From assembly GCA_001941225.1 (NCBI GenBank), contig MSHM01000032.1, forward strand, positions 40,591 to 104,590: 64,000 nt of DNA. Reading direction: 5' to 3'. Numbering within the stretch: position 1 is the first letter of the stretch; each line of letters starts with the position of its first letter. The stretch is from Oscillospiraceae bacterium Zagget12. Its GTDB lineage: Bacteria; Bacillota; Clostridia; UBA1381. The position numbers and the translations under genes are program-made. Under the pieces are notes generated by a model that worked only from the letters and a program-made list of their open reading frames with translations, ran no database searches and was not told where the DNA came from. This document shows, in pieces, positions 16,398 through 26,411 of this stretch.

Positions 16398-17069
16398 ATG
16401 AAAAACGTACAGGAAAAAATCGGACACACCTTTAAAAATATAAATCTTTTGGAAACGGCGCTGACACATAGCTCATATGCAAACGAGAGTAAAAAGGCAA
16501 GCAATGAGCGTCTTGAATTTTTGGGCGACTCTGTTTTGAGCCTTGTAATAAGTGATTATATTTTCAGACGCTTGCCGAATGTTGCTGAGGGCTGGCTTTC
16601 AAAATACAGAGCAACGCTTGTATGCGAACAGTCCCTTTATGAAATTTCAAAGAAAATATCCCTAAGTAAATTCATTTTGCTCGGTAAAGGCGAGGAAATG
16701 ACCGGCGGCAGAGAAAGACCGTCCATTGTTTCGGACGCGTTCGAGGCGGTGTTGGCGGCAATTTATCTTGACGGCGGAATGGAAAAGGCGAGAGCTTGGG
16801 TGATAAATCTTATGCGCGATTCCATTGATGATGTTATTATGGGACACGGATACGCCGATTATAAAACAATGCTCCAGGAGGCTTTGCAAAAGGGCAATAA
16901 GGGCAAAGTGACCTACAGAACAATTTCGGAAACGGGACAGGATCACAACAAAACCTTTGAGGTTGAGGTTTTGGTTGACGAGGTTCCGCAAAACAGAGGA
17001 AAGGGTCACAACAAAAAAGAGGCGGAACAAAACGCTGCGCATACCGCGCTGAAGAATATCGGTAAATAA
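16398..17069 (+). CDS. rnc: Ribonuclease III
   Basis: The 223-residue endoribonuclease cleaves double-stranded RNA in rRNA and mRNA processing. The RNase III signature NERLEFLGDSVLS is near residue 40 and the second metal-binding region VSDAFEAVLAAIYLDGG is around 110-125. A dsRNA-binding domain (about 150-223) ends with GKGHNKKEAEQNAAHTALK. The start at 16398 matches the normal family N-terminus and has GAAAGG ten bases upstream; the frame is open further upstream through a structured leader that should not be translated. The fab-rnc-smc-ftsY order is common in Firmicutes. Confidence 0.93.
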   Translation: MKNVQEKIGHTFKNINLLETALTHSSYANESKKASNERLEFLGDSVLSLVISDYIFRRLPNVAEGWLSKYRATLVCEQSLYEISKKISLSKFILLGKGEEMTGGRERPSIVSDAFEAVLAAIYLDGGMEKARAWVINLMRDSIDDVIMGHGYADYKTMLQEALQKGNKGKVTYRTISETGQDHNKTFEVEVLVDEVPQNRGKGHNKKEAEQNAAHTALKNIGK

Positions 17070-17070
17070 G

Positions 17071-18078
17071 ATGAAGACGTATAATATACCTATATTTGTA
17101 CCGCACAGAGGCTGTCCGTTTGACTGCGTATTCTGCAATCAAAAGCGCATCACGGGAGAGCAAAAGGAAGTAACTGCGGACGATGCGCGGAAAATTATAT
17201 CCGAGTATCTGCAAACTCTTCCCAAAACGAACAGAAAAATCGAGGCGGCATTTTTCGGCGGCAGCTTTACCGGAATACCGTTTGAGGAACAGAGCGCTCT
17301 TTTGTCCGCGGCGTATGAATTTGTTCAAAAGGGTCTTATAGACGGTATTCGTTTGTCCACAAGACCCGATTATATTGACAAGAAAATATTGGATAATCTT
17401 ATGCGCTGCGGCGTAACAACCATAGAGCTTGGCGTTCAGTCGATGGATAACAGCGTTTTAAAAGCGTCAAACAGAGGTCATACGAGTGCGCAGGTGATTA
17501 ATGCCGTCAGAATGATAAGAGAATATCCGTTTAATTTGGGACTGCAAATGATGACGGGACTTCCCGGCGACACCGACGAGAAATCTCTTTACACGGCAGA
17601 TGAAATCATCAAATTAAAGCCTGATATGGTAAGAATATATCCCACGCTTACGATAAAGGACACCTTCCTTGAAAAAATGTACAATGCCGGACAATACAGA
17701 CCGCAGACGCTTGACGAGGCGGTAAGCCTTTCAAAAAAGCTTTTGCTTAAATTTGAGGAAAATAATATAACCGTAATACGCGTCGGCTTGCAGTCAACAG
17801 ACGAGATAAGCGAGGGCGGAAGTGTTGTCGCGGGACCTGTTCACAGCGCCTTCGGAGAGCTGGTGGAGAGCAGTATTTATTATGATATTATAAGCGCCGC
17901 TCTGAAAAATACCGCGTGCAAAAAAGCCGATATATTTGTAAATCCGAAAGAGATGTCAAAGGCTGTCGGAAACAAAAGGACAAACATAATAAAAATTAAA
18001 AACGAGAAAAATATTGATATAAAAATCAGAGCTGATGAAAGCTTAAAAAAGAGAGAGGTGAGATGTGTTTGCTGTTAA
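17071..18078 (+). CDS. Elp3-like radical SAM protein
   Basis: This 335-residue protein has the radical SAM cluster motif at Cys15, Cys19 and Cys22 in GCPFDCVFC, followed by an AFFGGSFTG glycine-rich motif and ELGVQSMD. It resembles the radical SAM part of Elp3 but has no acetyltransferase domain. This short form is commonly encoded between rnc and smc in Clostridia. Its function is not established; a role in tRNA modification is possible. The C-terminal end (RCVCC) overlaps the smc start by 16 bases. Confidence 0.82.
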   Translation: MKTYNIPIFVPHRGCPFDCVFCNQKRITGEQKEVTADDARKIISEYLQTLPKTNRKIEAAFFGGSFTGIPFEEQSALLSAAYEFVQKGLIDGIRLSTRPDYIDKKILDNLMRCGVTTIELGVQSMDNSVLKASNRGHTSAQVINAVRMIREYPFNLGLQMMTGLPGDTDEKSLYTADEIIKLKPDMVRIYPTLTIKDTFLEKMYNAGQYRPQTLDEAVSLSKKLLLKFEENNITVIRVGLQSTDEISEGGSVVAGPVHSAFGELVESSIYYDIISAALKNTACKKADIFVNPKEMSKAVGNKRTNIIKIKNEKNIDIKIRADESLKKREVRCVCC

Positions 18079-21000
18079 AAAGATTGGAATTGCAGGGCTT
18101 TAAGTCCTTTGCTGACAAGACTGTGCTTGACTTTGTGGACGGCTCGACCGCCGTGGTAGGTCCGAACGGCAGCGGAAAAAGCAATATATCCGATGCCATA
18201 CGCTGGGTAATAGGCGAAATGAGCGCGAAATCTCTCAGAGGCTCCAATATGCAGGACGTTATTTTTTCGGGTACGGAAACCAGAAAGCCCGTAAATTTTG
18301 CCGAGGTTAGCCTTGTGTTGGACAACAGCACTCATATGTTTGATATAGACTTTGACGAGGTGGTTGTAACAAGACGCCTGTTTCGCAGCGGAGAGAGCGT
18401 ATATCAGATAAACCGCGCAAACTGCCGCTTAAAGGATATACACGAGCTTTTTATGGACACCGGTTTGGGACGTGACGGATATTCGATTATAGGACAGGGG
18501 AATGTATCGCAAATACTTTCAACAAAGGCTGAGGACAGGAGGAGCCTTTTTGAGGAGGCGGCAGGCGTATCAAAGTACAAATACCGAAAGGAAGAAGCTG
18601 AAAGAAAGCTTAAGGGTGTTGAAGAAAATCTTGTAAGAATAGGCGATATAACGTCCGAGCTGGAGGGTCAGAGAGCGCCTTTAAAGCGTCAGTCGGAAAA
18701 AGCGAGAAAATATCTTACCTTTTATGAGGAATACAAAAAGCTCGATGTAAATTTAAGCCTTATAACCATTGACAAGAACAAAATTTCCTCCCGGGAAACG
18801 GAGGAATTGTATAAAAGCGTCGAGGAGGAGCTTAGCGAGCTTAGAAACGCGGAATCCGAAACGGAACAAAAAATCACGAATTTATATAACGAAAGCAAGA
18901 CAAAGGACGCGGAAATAGCCGAATTAAACAACCGTATTCACGACGCGAATTCGCGTATTATGACGGAAAAAAACGATATTTCCATTGCCGAAAATACCAT
19001 CAAAAACAATCATTTGATGATTGCAAGGATAGATAACGAGATAAAAGCCGTTAAGGCTAAAAATATCGAGCGCGAAAACAGCATAGATGCCCTCAAAAGC
19101 GAAATCAAGGAAAAGGAAAGCGCCGCAGAAATTATTCTGCAAGAGTTCGACTCTGTAAAGGGTGAGCAGGACAAGATGACGGCGGAAAGGGATAAAATTG
19201 CCGCCGAAATCGAGGAAATAAAAGCGCAAAATATCGAAAAGCTCAATGAAATATCCTCAAAGAAAGCGCAGATGAGCGGAATTGAAACCCTACGTGAGAG
19301 CTTTATAGAAAGACGTTCCGCTGTCGAGGCTGAAATTAAAAATTTCAGCGAGGGAATTTCAAACACAAAGCAGGATATTGAAAAATGCGAGGCGCAAAAA
19401 GCCGAAAAATCCGAAAAGCTTAAAAAAATGCGTATAACCGTGGAGCGATGCACCGAAAGCGCGAATAAGCTCAGGTCCGAGTATGAGGAATTAAGCAAAA
19501 TACTTAATAATTTGAATGTGGACTACAGCTCAAAATCCTCAAAGAAAAAAATACTCGAGGGTATGGAAAATGACTATGCGGGCTACGCGAAGAGCGTAAA
19601 AATGGTTTTAAAATCCGACGAGCTTAAAAAGCTCTCGATTTACGGAACCGTATCGGGACTTATCGAGGTTCAAAAAAAGTATGTGACAGCCATTGAAATG
19701 GCGCTTGGCGGCGCATTGCAGAATATTATAGTCGAGAGCGAGGAGGACGCAAAGGGCGCGATTGCGTATCTCAGAAGAAATAATGCGGGCAGAGCCACAT
19801 TTTTGCCGATAAGCTCGGTAAAAGGCAGAGAGCTTGACAATGCGCGCGCCGTAAGCGAATCCGAGGGATTCATAGGCTTGGCGTACACGCTTGTTAAGTA
19901 TGACGGGAAATATGACGGTATTATAAAAAGCCTGCTCGGACGTGTGGTTGTGGCGGATAATATCGATAATGCCATCGCCATAAGCCGCAAATTCGGATAT
20001 AAATTCAAGGTTGTGACCCTTGAAGGCGATATACTGAACGCGGGCGGCTCGATGTCCGGCGGAAGTGTCAATAAGCAGAGCGGATTTTTGTCGAGAGCGG
20101 CGGAGATAAAAACTCTTTCGGCTGAGATAAGGGAATTATCTGATAATATCAGAGAATATAATGAGAAAAAGCAAAAGACGGAAAATGATATAGCTTTGAT
20201 TGAAAATCAGCTTTCGTCATACATTCCGCTTGTCAGAGAATACGAGGACGAAATTCTCCGCCTTGAAAATACGCTTAAACATTTAAAGCAGTCGATTGAA
20301 TCCGAAAACAATACGGAGCATAATTATAAATCGGAGCTTGAGCAGATTGAAGAACAGCTTTCGCAGTCGTCGGACGAGATAGCCATTTTGCTGCAAAGCA
20401 TAAGAAATCTCGAAAAAGAAACGTCGGCTCTCCAAGAAAAAACGGAGGAGCTTACGGAGTATTTTGATAAAATATCCGCTGAAAAGGAAGAGAAATCGCG
20501 GAGCATTATGGAGAAAACAATGGCGCTTGCGGCATTGGAAAAGGATATAAAAATAAACAAGGACAGCATAGAGGCTGCCGAAAACGATACCCGTGCCGCC
20601 GATAACGAAATCGAGCAAAAGGAGCGCGACAGGGAAAGAATTTGTATTGAAAATGACAGCCTTTACGAGAGTATTAACGAAAGCAAACGAATCGCGGAGA
20701 ATATTGCGATACAAGCGGAGAGTATAAAAGAGCAAATATCCGATACGGAGCAGGAAAAGAAACGAATAGTAGAAACCCTGCAAAGCATACAAAATTCAAA
20801 TAAGGATTTAACCGACAAGCTCCTAAATTTACAGCAGGAGCTTTCAAGGCTGGAAAACAGGCGCGACAAAATAGCCGGTGAAACAGAAAATATTCTGTCA
20901 AGACTTTGGGATGATTACGAGCTTACATATACGGCGGCGTCCGAAATAAAGACGGAGGTCGAAAACGAAAAGCAATCCTTCGCAAGACTTGCGGAGCTTA

Positions 21001-21635
21001 AATCGCAGATTAAGGCGCTCGGCAGCGTCAATATTGACGCAATCGAGGAATATAAGGCTGTGGAGGAAAGATTTAATTTCCTTACCGCGCAGAAGAAAGA
21101 CCTGGATAAATCAAGGAACGATTTGAATGATATTATATCGTCAATGGAAGAATTGATGGAGGAGCTTTTTGAAAAGCAATTTGCCGATATTAACGAAAGT
21201 TTCGGCATAGTATTCAAGGAGCTGTTCGGCGGAGGAAACGCAAAACTGGAGCTTTCCGAGCCGGATAACGTCCTTGAAAGCGGAATTGAAATCAAGGTAC
21301 AGCTGCCGGGCAAAGGCTTGCAGAATATTAATCTGTATTCCGGCGGAGAAAAATCATTTATAGCCATCGCGCTCTTGTTCGCGATACTGCGCGTAAAACC
21401 CGCGCCGTTCTGTATTCTTGATGAGATTGACGCCGCTCTTGACGATGTAAATGTTTCAAGATTTGCCACATATTTAAAGAATTATATTGAACAAACCCAA
21501 TTTATCGTTATTACGCACCGACGCGGCACAATAGAGGCGGCAAATATTTTATACGGAGTAACAATGCAGGAAAAGGGTGTATCAAAGCTATTGTCACTGC
21601 ATATAGACGATGTGGCGGACGATATGGTCAGTTAG
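18063..21635 (+). CDS. smc: Chromosome segregation protein SMC
   Basis: This 1190-residue condensin ATPase has an N-terminal Walker A GPNGSGKS (residues 33-40). Two long coiled coils (about 165-500 and 680-1010) flank a hinge at about 510-660 with GGALQNIIVE and GGSMSGG. The C-terminal head carries the LYSGGEKSFIA signature and Walker B FCILDEIDAALDD. It compacts and orients the chromosome with ScpA/ScpB, which are not in the window. The start may be the ATG at 18063 or a TTG at 18069; the latter gives the usual MLLKRLELQGFKSF start and better spacing from GAGAGGTG. Confidence 0.96.
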   Translation: MCLLLKRLELQGFKSFADKTVLDFVDGSTAVVGPNGSGKSNISDAIRWVIGEMSAKSLRGSNMQDVIFSGTETRKPVNFAEVSLVLDNSTHMFDIDFDEVVVTRRLFRSGESVYQINRANCRLKDIHELFMDTGLGRDGYSIIGQGNVSQILSTKAEDRRSLFEEAAGVSKYKYRKEEAERKLKGVEENLVRIGDITSELEGQRAPLKRQSEKARKYLTFYEEYKKLDVNLSLITIDKNKISSRETEELYKSVEEELSELRNAESETEQKITNLYNESKTKDAEIAELNNRIHDANSRIMTEKNDISIAENTIKNNHLMIARIDNEIKAVKAKNIERENSIDALKSEIKEKESAAEIILQEFDSVKGEQDKMTAERDKIAAEIEEIKAQNIEKLNEISSKKAQMSGIETLRESFIERRSAVEAEIKNFSEGISNTKQDIEKCEAQKAEKSEKLKKMRITVERCTESANKLRSEYEELSKILNNLNVDYSSKSSKKKILEGMENDYAGYAKSVKMVLKSDELKKLSIYGTVSGLIEVQKKYVTAIEMALGGALQNIIVESEEDAKGAIAYLRRNNAGRATFLPISSVKGRELDNARAVSESEGFIGLAYTLVKYDGKYDGIIKSLLGRVVVADNIDNAIAISRKFGYKFKVVTLEGDILNAGGSMSGGSVNKQSGFLSRAAEIKTLSAEIRELSDNIREYNEKKQKTENDIALIENQLSSYIPLVREYEDEILRLENTLKHLKQSIESENNTEHNYKSELEQIEEQLSQSSDEIAILLQSIRNLEKETSALQEKTEELTEYFDKISAEKEEKSRSIMEKTMALAALEKDIKINKDSIEAAENDTRAADNEIEQKERDRERICIENDSLYESINESKRIAENIAIQAESIKEQISDTEQEKKRIVETLQSIQNSNKDLTDKLLNLQQELSRLENRRDKIAGETENILSRLWDDYELTYTAASEIKTEVENEKQSFARLAELKSQIKALGSVNIDAIEEYKAVEERFNFLTAQKKDLDKSRNDLNDIISSMEELMEELFEKQFADINESFGIVFKELFGGGNAKLELSEPDNVLESGIEIKVQLPGKGLQNINLYSGGEKSFIAIALLFAILRVKPAPFCILDEIDAALDDVNVSRFATYLKNYIEQTQFIVITHRRGTIEAANILYGVTMQEKGVSKLLSLHIDDVADDMVS

Positions 21636-21646
21636 GAGTAAAGCAT

Positions 21647-22558
21647 ATGAGTTTTTTTAACAAATTAAAAGAGGGACTTACAAAAACGAGAGAGTCCATA
21701 GCACAGCAGGTAAACAATGTTTTCAGCGCGTTTGTAAAGGTTGACGAGGAGCTGTTTGAAAACCTCGAAGAGGCTCTTATTATGGCGGACATCGGAGTGG
21801 AAACCTCGGAATATATAATCGAAACGCTGCGTGAAAGCGTTAAGCATAAGCATATCACGGACGGCAACGCGGTAAAGGCGGAGCTTAAGAATATTATAAG
21901 CGAAATCCTCAGCGAGCAGGACTCCTCGATGAATATATCCGCACAGCCTTCGGTTATACTTGTAATAGGAGTAAACGGAGTAGGCAAAACTACAAGCATC
22001 GGAAAGATGGCGTCGTATTATAAATCTATGGGCAAAAATGTTCTTCTTGCCGCCGCCGATACTTTCAGAGCCGCCGCGATAGACCAGCTTGACATATGGG
22101 CGCAAAGGAGCGGGTGCGATATTATAAAGCACCAAGAGAACAGCGATCCGGCGGCGGTTGTGTTTGACGCCTGCGCCGCGGCAAAGGCGCGCGGGGTTGA
22201 CATTCTTATATGCGACACCGCCGGCAGACTGCACAATAAGAAAAATCTTATGGCGGAGCTTGCCAAAATAAACAGAGTTATCGAGCGCGAACTTCCCGAT
22301 TCTGCGCGCGAAACGCTGCTTGTTCTTGACGCCACCACCGGACAAAACGCCGTAAGTCAGGCAAAGCTCTTTTCCGAGGCGGCGGATATTACGGGCATAA
22401 TTCTTACCAAGCTTGACGGAACGGCAAAGGGCGGAATAGTAATATCGATAGCAAAGGAACAAAATTTGCCGGTGAAATTTATCGGAGTGGGCGAGGGCGT
22501 TGACGACTTACAGCAGTTCAATCCGGACGATTTTGCAAAGGCTCTTTTTGACGATTAA
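21647..22558 (+). CDS. ftsY: Signal recognition particle receptor FtsY
   Basis: The 303-residue SRP GTPase has a short N-terminal region without the acidic A domain, an N domain (about 15-95) and a G domain with GVNGVGKT (108-115), DTFRAAA, DTAGR and TKLDGTAKGG. It docks SRP-ribosome complexes at the membrane. It starts 11 bases after smc, as often in Firmicutes, with GGAG upstream. Confidence 0.95.
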   Translation: MSFFNKLKEGLTKTRESIAQQVNNVFSAFVKVDEELFENLEEALIMADIGVETSEYIIETLRESVKHKHITDGNAVKAELKNIISEILSEQDSSMNISAQPSVILVIGVNGVGKTTSIGKMASYYKSMGKNVLLAAADTFRAAAIDQLDIWAQRSGCDIIKHQENSDPAAVVFDACAAAKARGVDILICDTAGRLHNKKNLMAELAKINRVIERELPDSARETLLVLDATTGQNAVSQAKLFSEAADITGIILTKLDGTAKGGIVISIAKEQNLPVKFIGVGEGVDDLQQFNPDDFAKALFDD

Positions 22559-22588
22559 TTTTAATATATTTATATGGAGGCAAAGGCA

Positions 22589-23995
22589 ATGAGCGATAAG
22601 GAATTATTTGAGAAATTAAGCTATTCGAGAAAAAATGTGTACGAAAGCATAAGCGATGCGAAAAAGGAAGAGATGCTTTCGCTTTGTGATGAGTACCGAG
22701 AATTTCTTGACGAGGGAAAAACCGAGCGTGAATGTGTTGAAAAGGCAATTAAAATGGCTAAAATGCACGGATTTTCCGACATCGACGAAAAAACCGACCT
22801 TAAAGCGGGCGATAAGGTTTACAAGATAAACAGAAACAAAAATATATTTTTAGCGGTTATCGGCAGCGAGGATATAAGAAACGGCATAAATCTTGTCGGA
22901 GCGCATATAGACTCACCGAGATTGGATTTAAAGCAAAATCCTCTTTATGAGAGCAACGATATGGCGCTGCTGAAAACGCATTATTACGGCGGAATAAAAA
23001 AATATCAGTGGACGGCTATGCCATTGTCGATTCACGGAGTTATCTTCACAAAGGACGGCGAAAAGGTAACGCTTAGCATCGGCGAAAATGACAACGACCC
23101 TGTTTTCTGCATAACCGATTTGCTCCCACATTTGGCAAAGGATCAAATGGCAAAAAAGATGACCGAGGGAATAGAGGGCGAGAGCCTCAACATTCTTATA
23201 GGCGGTATGCCGATAAAGACCGAAGATGTTAAAGAAAAGGTAAAATTCGCTGTTTTAAAGCTGCTTTATGACCGTTACGGAATAACCGAGAGAGATTTTC
23301 TGAGCGCGGAAATAGAAGTGGTTCCCGCGTTTAAAGCGAGAAATGTGGGGCTTGACGAAAGCTTTATCGGCGCTTACGGTCAGGACGACAGAGTATGCGC
23401 GTTTACAACGCTAAAGGGAATATTCGCGGTGAACAATCCCAAAAAGACTGCGGCGGCAATCCTTGTGGATAAAGAGGAAATCGGCTCTGCCGGTAACACC
23501 GGTATGCTGAGCGCGTTTTTTGAAATGACTGTCGCAGAAATGATAGAAAAGCTTACCGGCACCTGTTCCGTAACAACATATAACACCGTTATATCGAATT
23601 CGGCGTGTCTGTCCTCCGATGTCGGCGCGGCTGTGGACCCGAATTATGAAAGCGTATCCGAAAAGCGAAACGCGGCATTCGCGGGGTACGGAATGGTTTT
23701 GATGAAGTACACCGGAGCGAGAGGAAAATCCGAATCCTCCGACGCGTCAGCCGAATTTGTGTATGAAATAGGCAAAATACTCGATGATGACGGAGTTATA
23801 TGGCAGACAAGCGAGCTTGGCAAGGTTGACCAGGGCGGCGGTGGAACCATCGCGCAGTACGTGGCAAATCTTAATATGGACGTTATAGACTGCGGCGTCC
23901 CCGTTTTGTCAATGCACTCACCGTTTGAGGTTACCGCAAAAAGCGATGTATATATGGCGTACAGGTCATATGCAGCGTTCTACAATAACAGATAA
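22589..23995 (+). CDS. M18 family aminopeptidase
   Basis: The 468-residue cytoplasmic metallopeptidase has VGAHIDSPRLDLKQNPLYE (first zinc His and Asp), DKEEIGSAGNTG (catalytic Glu pair), YGQDDRVCAF and MHSPFEVTAKSD. It removes N-terminal residues from peptides and probably forms a dodecamer like other M18 enzymes. The start was set at 22589, eight bases after GGAGG; the ATG at 22574 lies inside the ribosome-binding site. A strong terminator follows. Confidence 0.9.
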   Translation: MSDKELFEKLSYSRKNVYESISDAKKEEMLSLCDEYREFLDEGKTERECVEKAIKMAKMHGFSDIDEKTDLKAGDKVYKINRNKNIFLAVIGSEDIRNGINLVGAHIDSPRLDLKQNPLYESNDMALLKTHYYGGIKKYQWTAMPLSIHGVIFTKDGEKVTLSIGENDNDPVFCITDLLPHLAKDQMAKKMTEGIEGESLNILIGGMPIKTEDVKEKVKFAVLKLLYDRYGITERDFLSAEIEVVPAFKARNVGLDESFIGAYGQDDRVCAFTTLKGIFAVNNPKKTAAAILVDKEEIGSAGNTGMLSAFFEMTVAEMIEKLTGTCSVTTYNTVISNSACLSSDVGAAVDPNYESVSEKRNAAFAGYGMVLMKYTGARGKSESSDASAEFVYEIGKILDDDGVIWQTSELGKVDQGGGGTIAQYVANLNMDVIDCGVPVLSMHSPFEVTAKSDVYMAYRSYAAFYNNR

Positions 23996-24010
23996 TTCAA
24001 AAATAAACCG

Positions 24011-24047
24011 GCGTTTCCGATGATTTTAATTTCGGAAACGCTTTTTT
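24011..24047 (+). terminator. Terminator after the M18 peptidase gene
   Basis: Perfect 10-bp arms GCGTTTCCGA (24011-24020) and TCGGAAACGC (24032-24041) are followed by six T. This ends the long fab-smc-ftsY-peptidase stretch. Confidence 0.93.
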
Positions 24048-24130
24048 ATATTTTTACATAGATTTAAGGTAAATTTAAGCTAAGCACTATATAATTCGCT
24101 TGTAGAACAAAAGAACAGGAGGCTAAGGTT

Positions 24131-24991
24131 ATGATATTCAAAAGGGAATTCATTCCGTTCGCGCTTGTCGCGGCGTTCGCACTATGCGGTTGCCAAAGTG
24201 CGTCAACACGCGGACAGCCTATCGAATCCGCCGAAATTCCGGAGGTTACGGGCGAATTCAGCGTTTCACTGCTTAAGGTCGGCAAAGCGGACGCTATAAT
24301 TCTGCAAACCGAAAATCATTGCGCGGTTATAGACTGCGGCGAAAAAAGCGACGGCGATGAGGTCGCGGAGTATTTGGCTGATATAAGCGTCGAAAGTGTG
24401 GATTATCTGTTTATCACGCATTTTGACAAGGACCATGTCGGCGGCGCGGCTGAGGTTATAAGCAGTGTCGGCACGGAGCGGATTATAATTCCCGATTACA
24501 GCGCATCAAGCGATGAGTACGCCGCATTCATCGAGGCAGCGGAGGAAAGCGGCGTAACACCCGAGCGCCTAAGCGAATATATGACCTTTGTAATAGACGA
24601 CGTTTTGTTTGAGGTATATCCTCCGCAAAGACAGTCATACGCGGAAGAAGATAACGATTTTTCTTTGGCGGTAAGCGTCAAACACGGCTCGAACAGTTTT
24701 CTTTTCGCAGGCGACGCGGAATCGGTCAGACTTTCGGAAATTCTGGAACAAACCGGCGGCGCGGAGTATGATTTCTTAAAGGTGCCTCACCACGGAAATT
24801 TCAACAGTATGACATCTCAATTTATCGCCGCCGTGAACCCAAGATACGCCGTTATTACCTGCAACAAGAAAAATCCTGCGGACGAGGAAACAATCACGGC
24901 ACTTGAGAATGTGGGCAGTGAAATTTATTACACAATGAACGGTGACGTTTTTGTCACAAGCGACGGCGAGAGCATAACCGTAACGCAATAA
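24131..24991 (+). CDS. Metallo-beta-lactamase-fold lipoprotein (ComEC C-terminal domain-like)
   Basis: The 286-residue protein has a lipoprotein signal (lipobox LCGC with Cys21) followed by a metallo-beta-lactamase domain. The metal motif THFDKDH (His97, Asp99, Asp101, His102) is present, as are FAGDAE and VPHHGNFNS. The arrangement resembles the hydrolase domain of ComEC proteins, but there are no channel segments. It is likely a surface-anchored hydrolase; the substrate (DNA, nucleotide or other phosphoester) is unknown. It is the first gene of a run with VTC, DUF4956 and beta-helix genes. Confidence 0.82.
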   Translation: MIFKREFIPFALVAAFALCGCQSASTRGQPIESAEIPEVTGEFSVSLLKVGKADAIILQTENHCAVIDCGEKSDGDEVAEYLADISVESVDYLFITHFDKDHVGGAAEVISSVGTERIIIPDYSASSDEYAAFIEAAEESGVTPERLSEYMTFVIDDVLFEVYPPQRQSYAEEDNDFSLAVSVKHGSNSFLFAGDAESVRLSEILEQTGGAEYDFLKVPHHGNFNSMTSQFIAAVNPRYAVITCNKKNPADEETITALENVGSEIYYTMNGDVFVTSDGESITVTQ

Positions 24992-25034
24992 AAAATTAAG
25001 GCATAAAATACGCCCGGGGAGGTGAACAGAAAAA

Positions 25035-25700
25035 ATGAAGTTCAGACACGAATATAAGCATCAGATAAATCTTTCGGACATCATCGGACTAAAAACGCGG
25101 CTTAACGCAGTAGCAAAGCATGACCCGCACTGCGACAGCGACGGAACATACTATATAAAAAGCCTATATTTTGACAATTACTTCGATAAGGCACTGCGTG
25201 AAAAGCTTGACGGAGTAAACAAGCGCGAAAAATTCCGTATACGATATTACGGAACGGACACATCATTTATCAGACTTGAGAAGAAAAGCAAAATAAACGG
25301 CTTGTGTAACAAGGTGAGCGCGCCGCTCACCGCCGAGGAATGTCAAAAAATAATAGACGGCGACATAGCCTTCCTGCTTGAAAGCGACAGCGAGCTTTTG
25401 CGCGAGCTTTACGCAAAAATGCAGTATCAGCTTTTAAGACCGAAATGTATCGTGGCATACAGGCGAGAATGTTTCGTTTATCCGCCGGGAAACGTGCGGG
25501 TAACGATAGATTTCGATATAAGCGGGAGCTACAATATCGAGGAATTTTTAAATCCCGATATGAAACCTCTTCAGCTGTATCACACGGCGATTTTGGAGGT
25601 TAAGTGGGACGAATACCTGCCTCAAATAATCCGCGACGCGGTGCAGGTTAAAAGCAGACGCTCCGCCGCGTTCTCAAAATATGCGGCAGTCAGATTTTAA
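25035..25700 (+). CDS. VTC-domain protein (polyphosphate polymerase-like)
   Basis: This 221-residue protein matches the VTC domain, a triphosphate-tunnel-like fold that makes polyphosphate in yeast Vtc4. Basic and acidic tunnel residues are visible in FRHEYKHQI, KREKFRIRYYG, IRLEKKSK, YRREC and LEVKWDEYLP. It is soluble with no membrane segment. Its neighbours are a DUF4956 membrane protein and a secreted beta-helix protein, an association I recall from other Clostridia. Polyphosphate synthesis is a family-level inference and not demonstrated for this group. GGGGAGGTG precedes the ATG. Confidence 0.83.
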   Translation: MKFRHEYKHQINLSDIIGLKTRLNAVAKHDPHCDSDGTYYIKSLYFDNYFDKALREKLDGVNKREKFRIRYYGTDTSFIRLEKKSKINGLCNKVSAPLTAEECQKIIDGDIAFLLESDSELLRELYAKMQYQLLRPKCIVAYRRECFVYPPGNVRVTIDFDISGSYNIEEFLNPDMKPLQLYHTAILEVKWDEYLPQIIRDAVQVKSRRSAAFSKYAAVRF

Positions 25701-25730
25701 TTAAATTTATAACGAAAGGAAATTAATATT

Positions 25731-26402
25731 ATGAGTTTCAGTGATGTATTCAAATCAAGTTTTTTGTCGAATGTAAATACCTTTTCGACTTTAGATGTGC
25801 TTTTGGCACTTGGACTTTCCTTTGTTTTGGGATTGTTCATATTTATAATTTACAAGAAAACATATCAGGGCGTTATGTATTCCGACTCGTTCGGTGTTTC
25901 GCTTATAGCTATGTCAATGATAACCAGCCTTGTAATTATCGCGGTTACGTCGAACGTCGTGCTTTCGCTCGGTATGGTCGGCGCGCTGTCGATAGTAAGA
26001 TTCAGAACGGCGATTAAGGAGCCTATGGATATAGCGTATCTGTTTTGGGCGATAGCCGTGGGCATTGTGCTCGGCGCGGGACTTATCGCGCTTGCGGTAA
26101 TCGGCTCGGTTATTATCGGCGTTATTATCGTGATTTTCTCCACAAGAAAAATCGGGGATATACCGTATATCCTTGTTGTAAACTGCGCCGACGCCGATAC
26201 CGAGCAAAGAGCGGACAGCCTTATCAGAGCCGAGGCTAAGAAAAGCGTCCTTAAGTCCAAATCGGTTACGTCGCACGGCGTTGAGATTACATATGAGGTT
26301 CGCATTAAAGAGGAAAACACAGGCTTTGTAAACGAAATTTCTGCCTGCGAGGGCGTAACCAATGCCGTTCTCGTTTCCTATAACGGCGAGTATATGTCAT
26401 AA
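25731..26402 (+). CDS. DUF4956 membrane protein
   Basis: The 223-residue protein has four probable membrane segments within residues 20-140 (for example LLALGLSFVLGLFIFIIY). The conserved GALSIVRFRTAIKEPMD loop marks DUF4956. A cytosolic C-terminal alpha/beta region (about 150-223) follows. It lies 30 bases after the VTC-domain gene and nine bases before the beta-helix gene, consistent with one transcript. It may couple VTC activity to the membrane; the function is unknown. Confidence 0.8.
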   Translation: MSFSDVFKSSFLSNVNTFSTLDVLLALGLSFVLGLFIFIIYKKTYQGVMYSDSFGVSLIAMSMITSLVIIAVTSNVVLSLGMVGALSIVRFRTAIKEPMDIAYLFWAIAVGIVLGAGLIALAVIGSVIIGVIIVIFSTRKIGDIPYILVVNCADADTEQRADSLIRAEAKKSVLKSKSVTSHGVEITYEVRIKEENTGFVNEISACEGVTNAVLVSYNGEYMS

Positions 26403-26411
26403 GGCGATGCC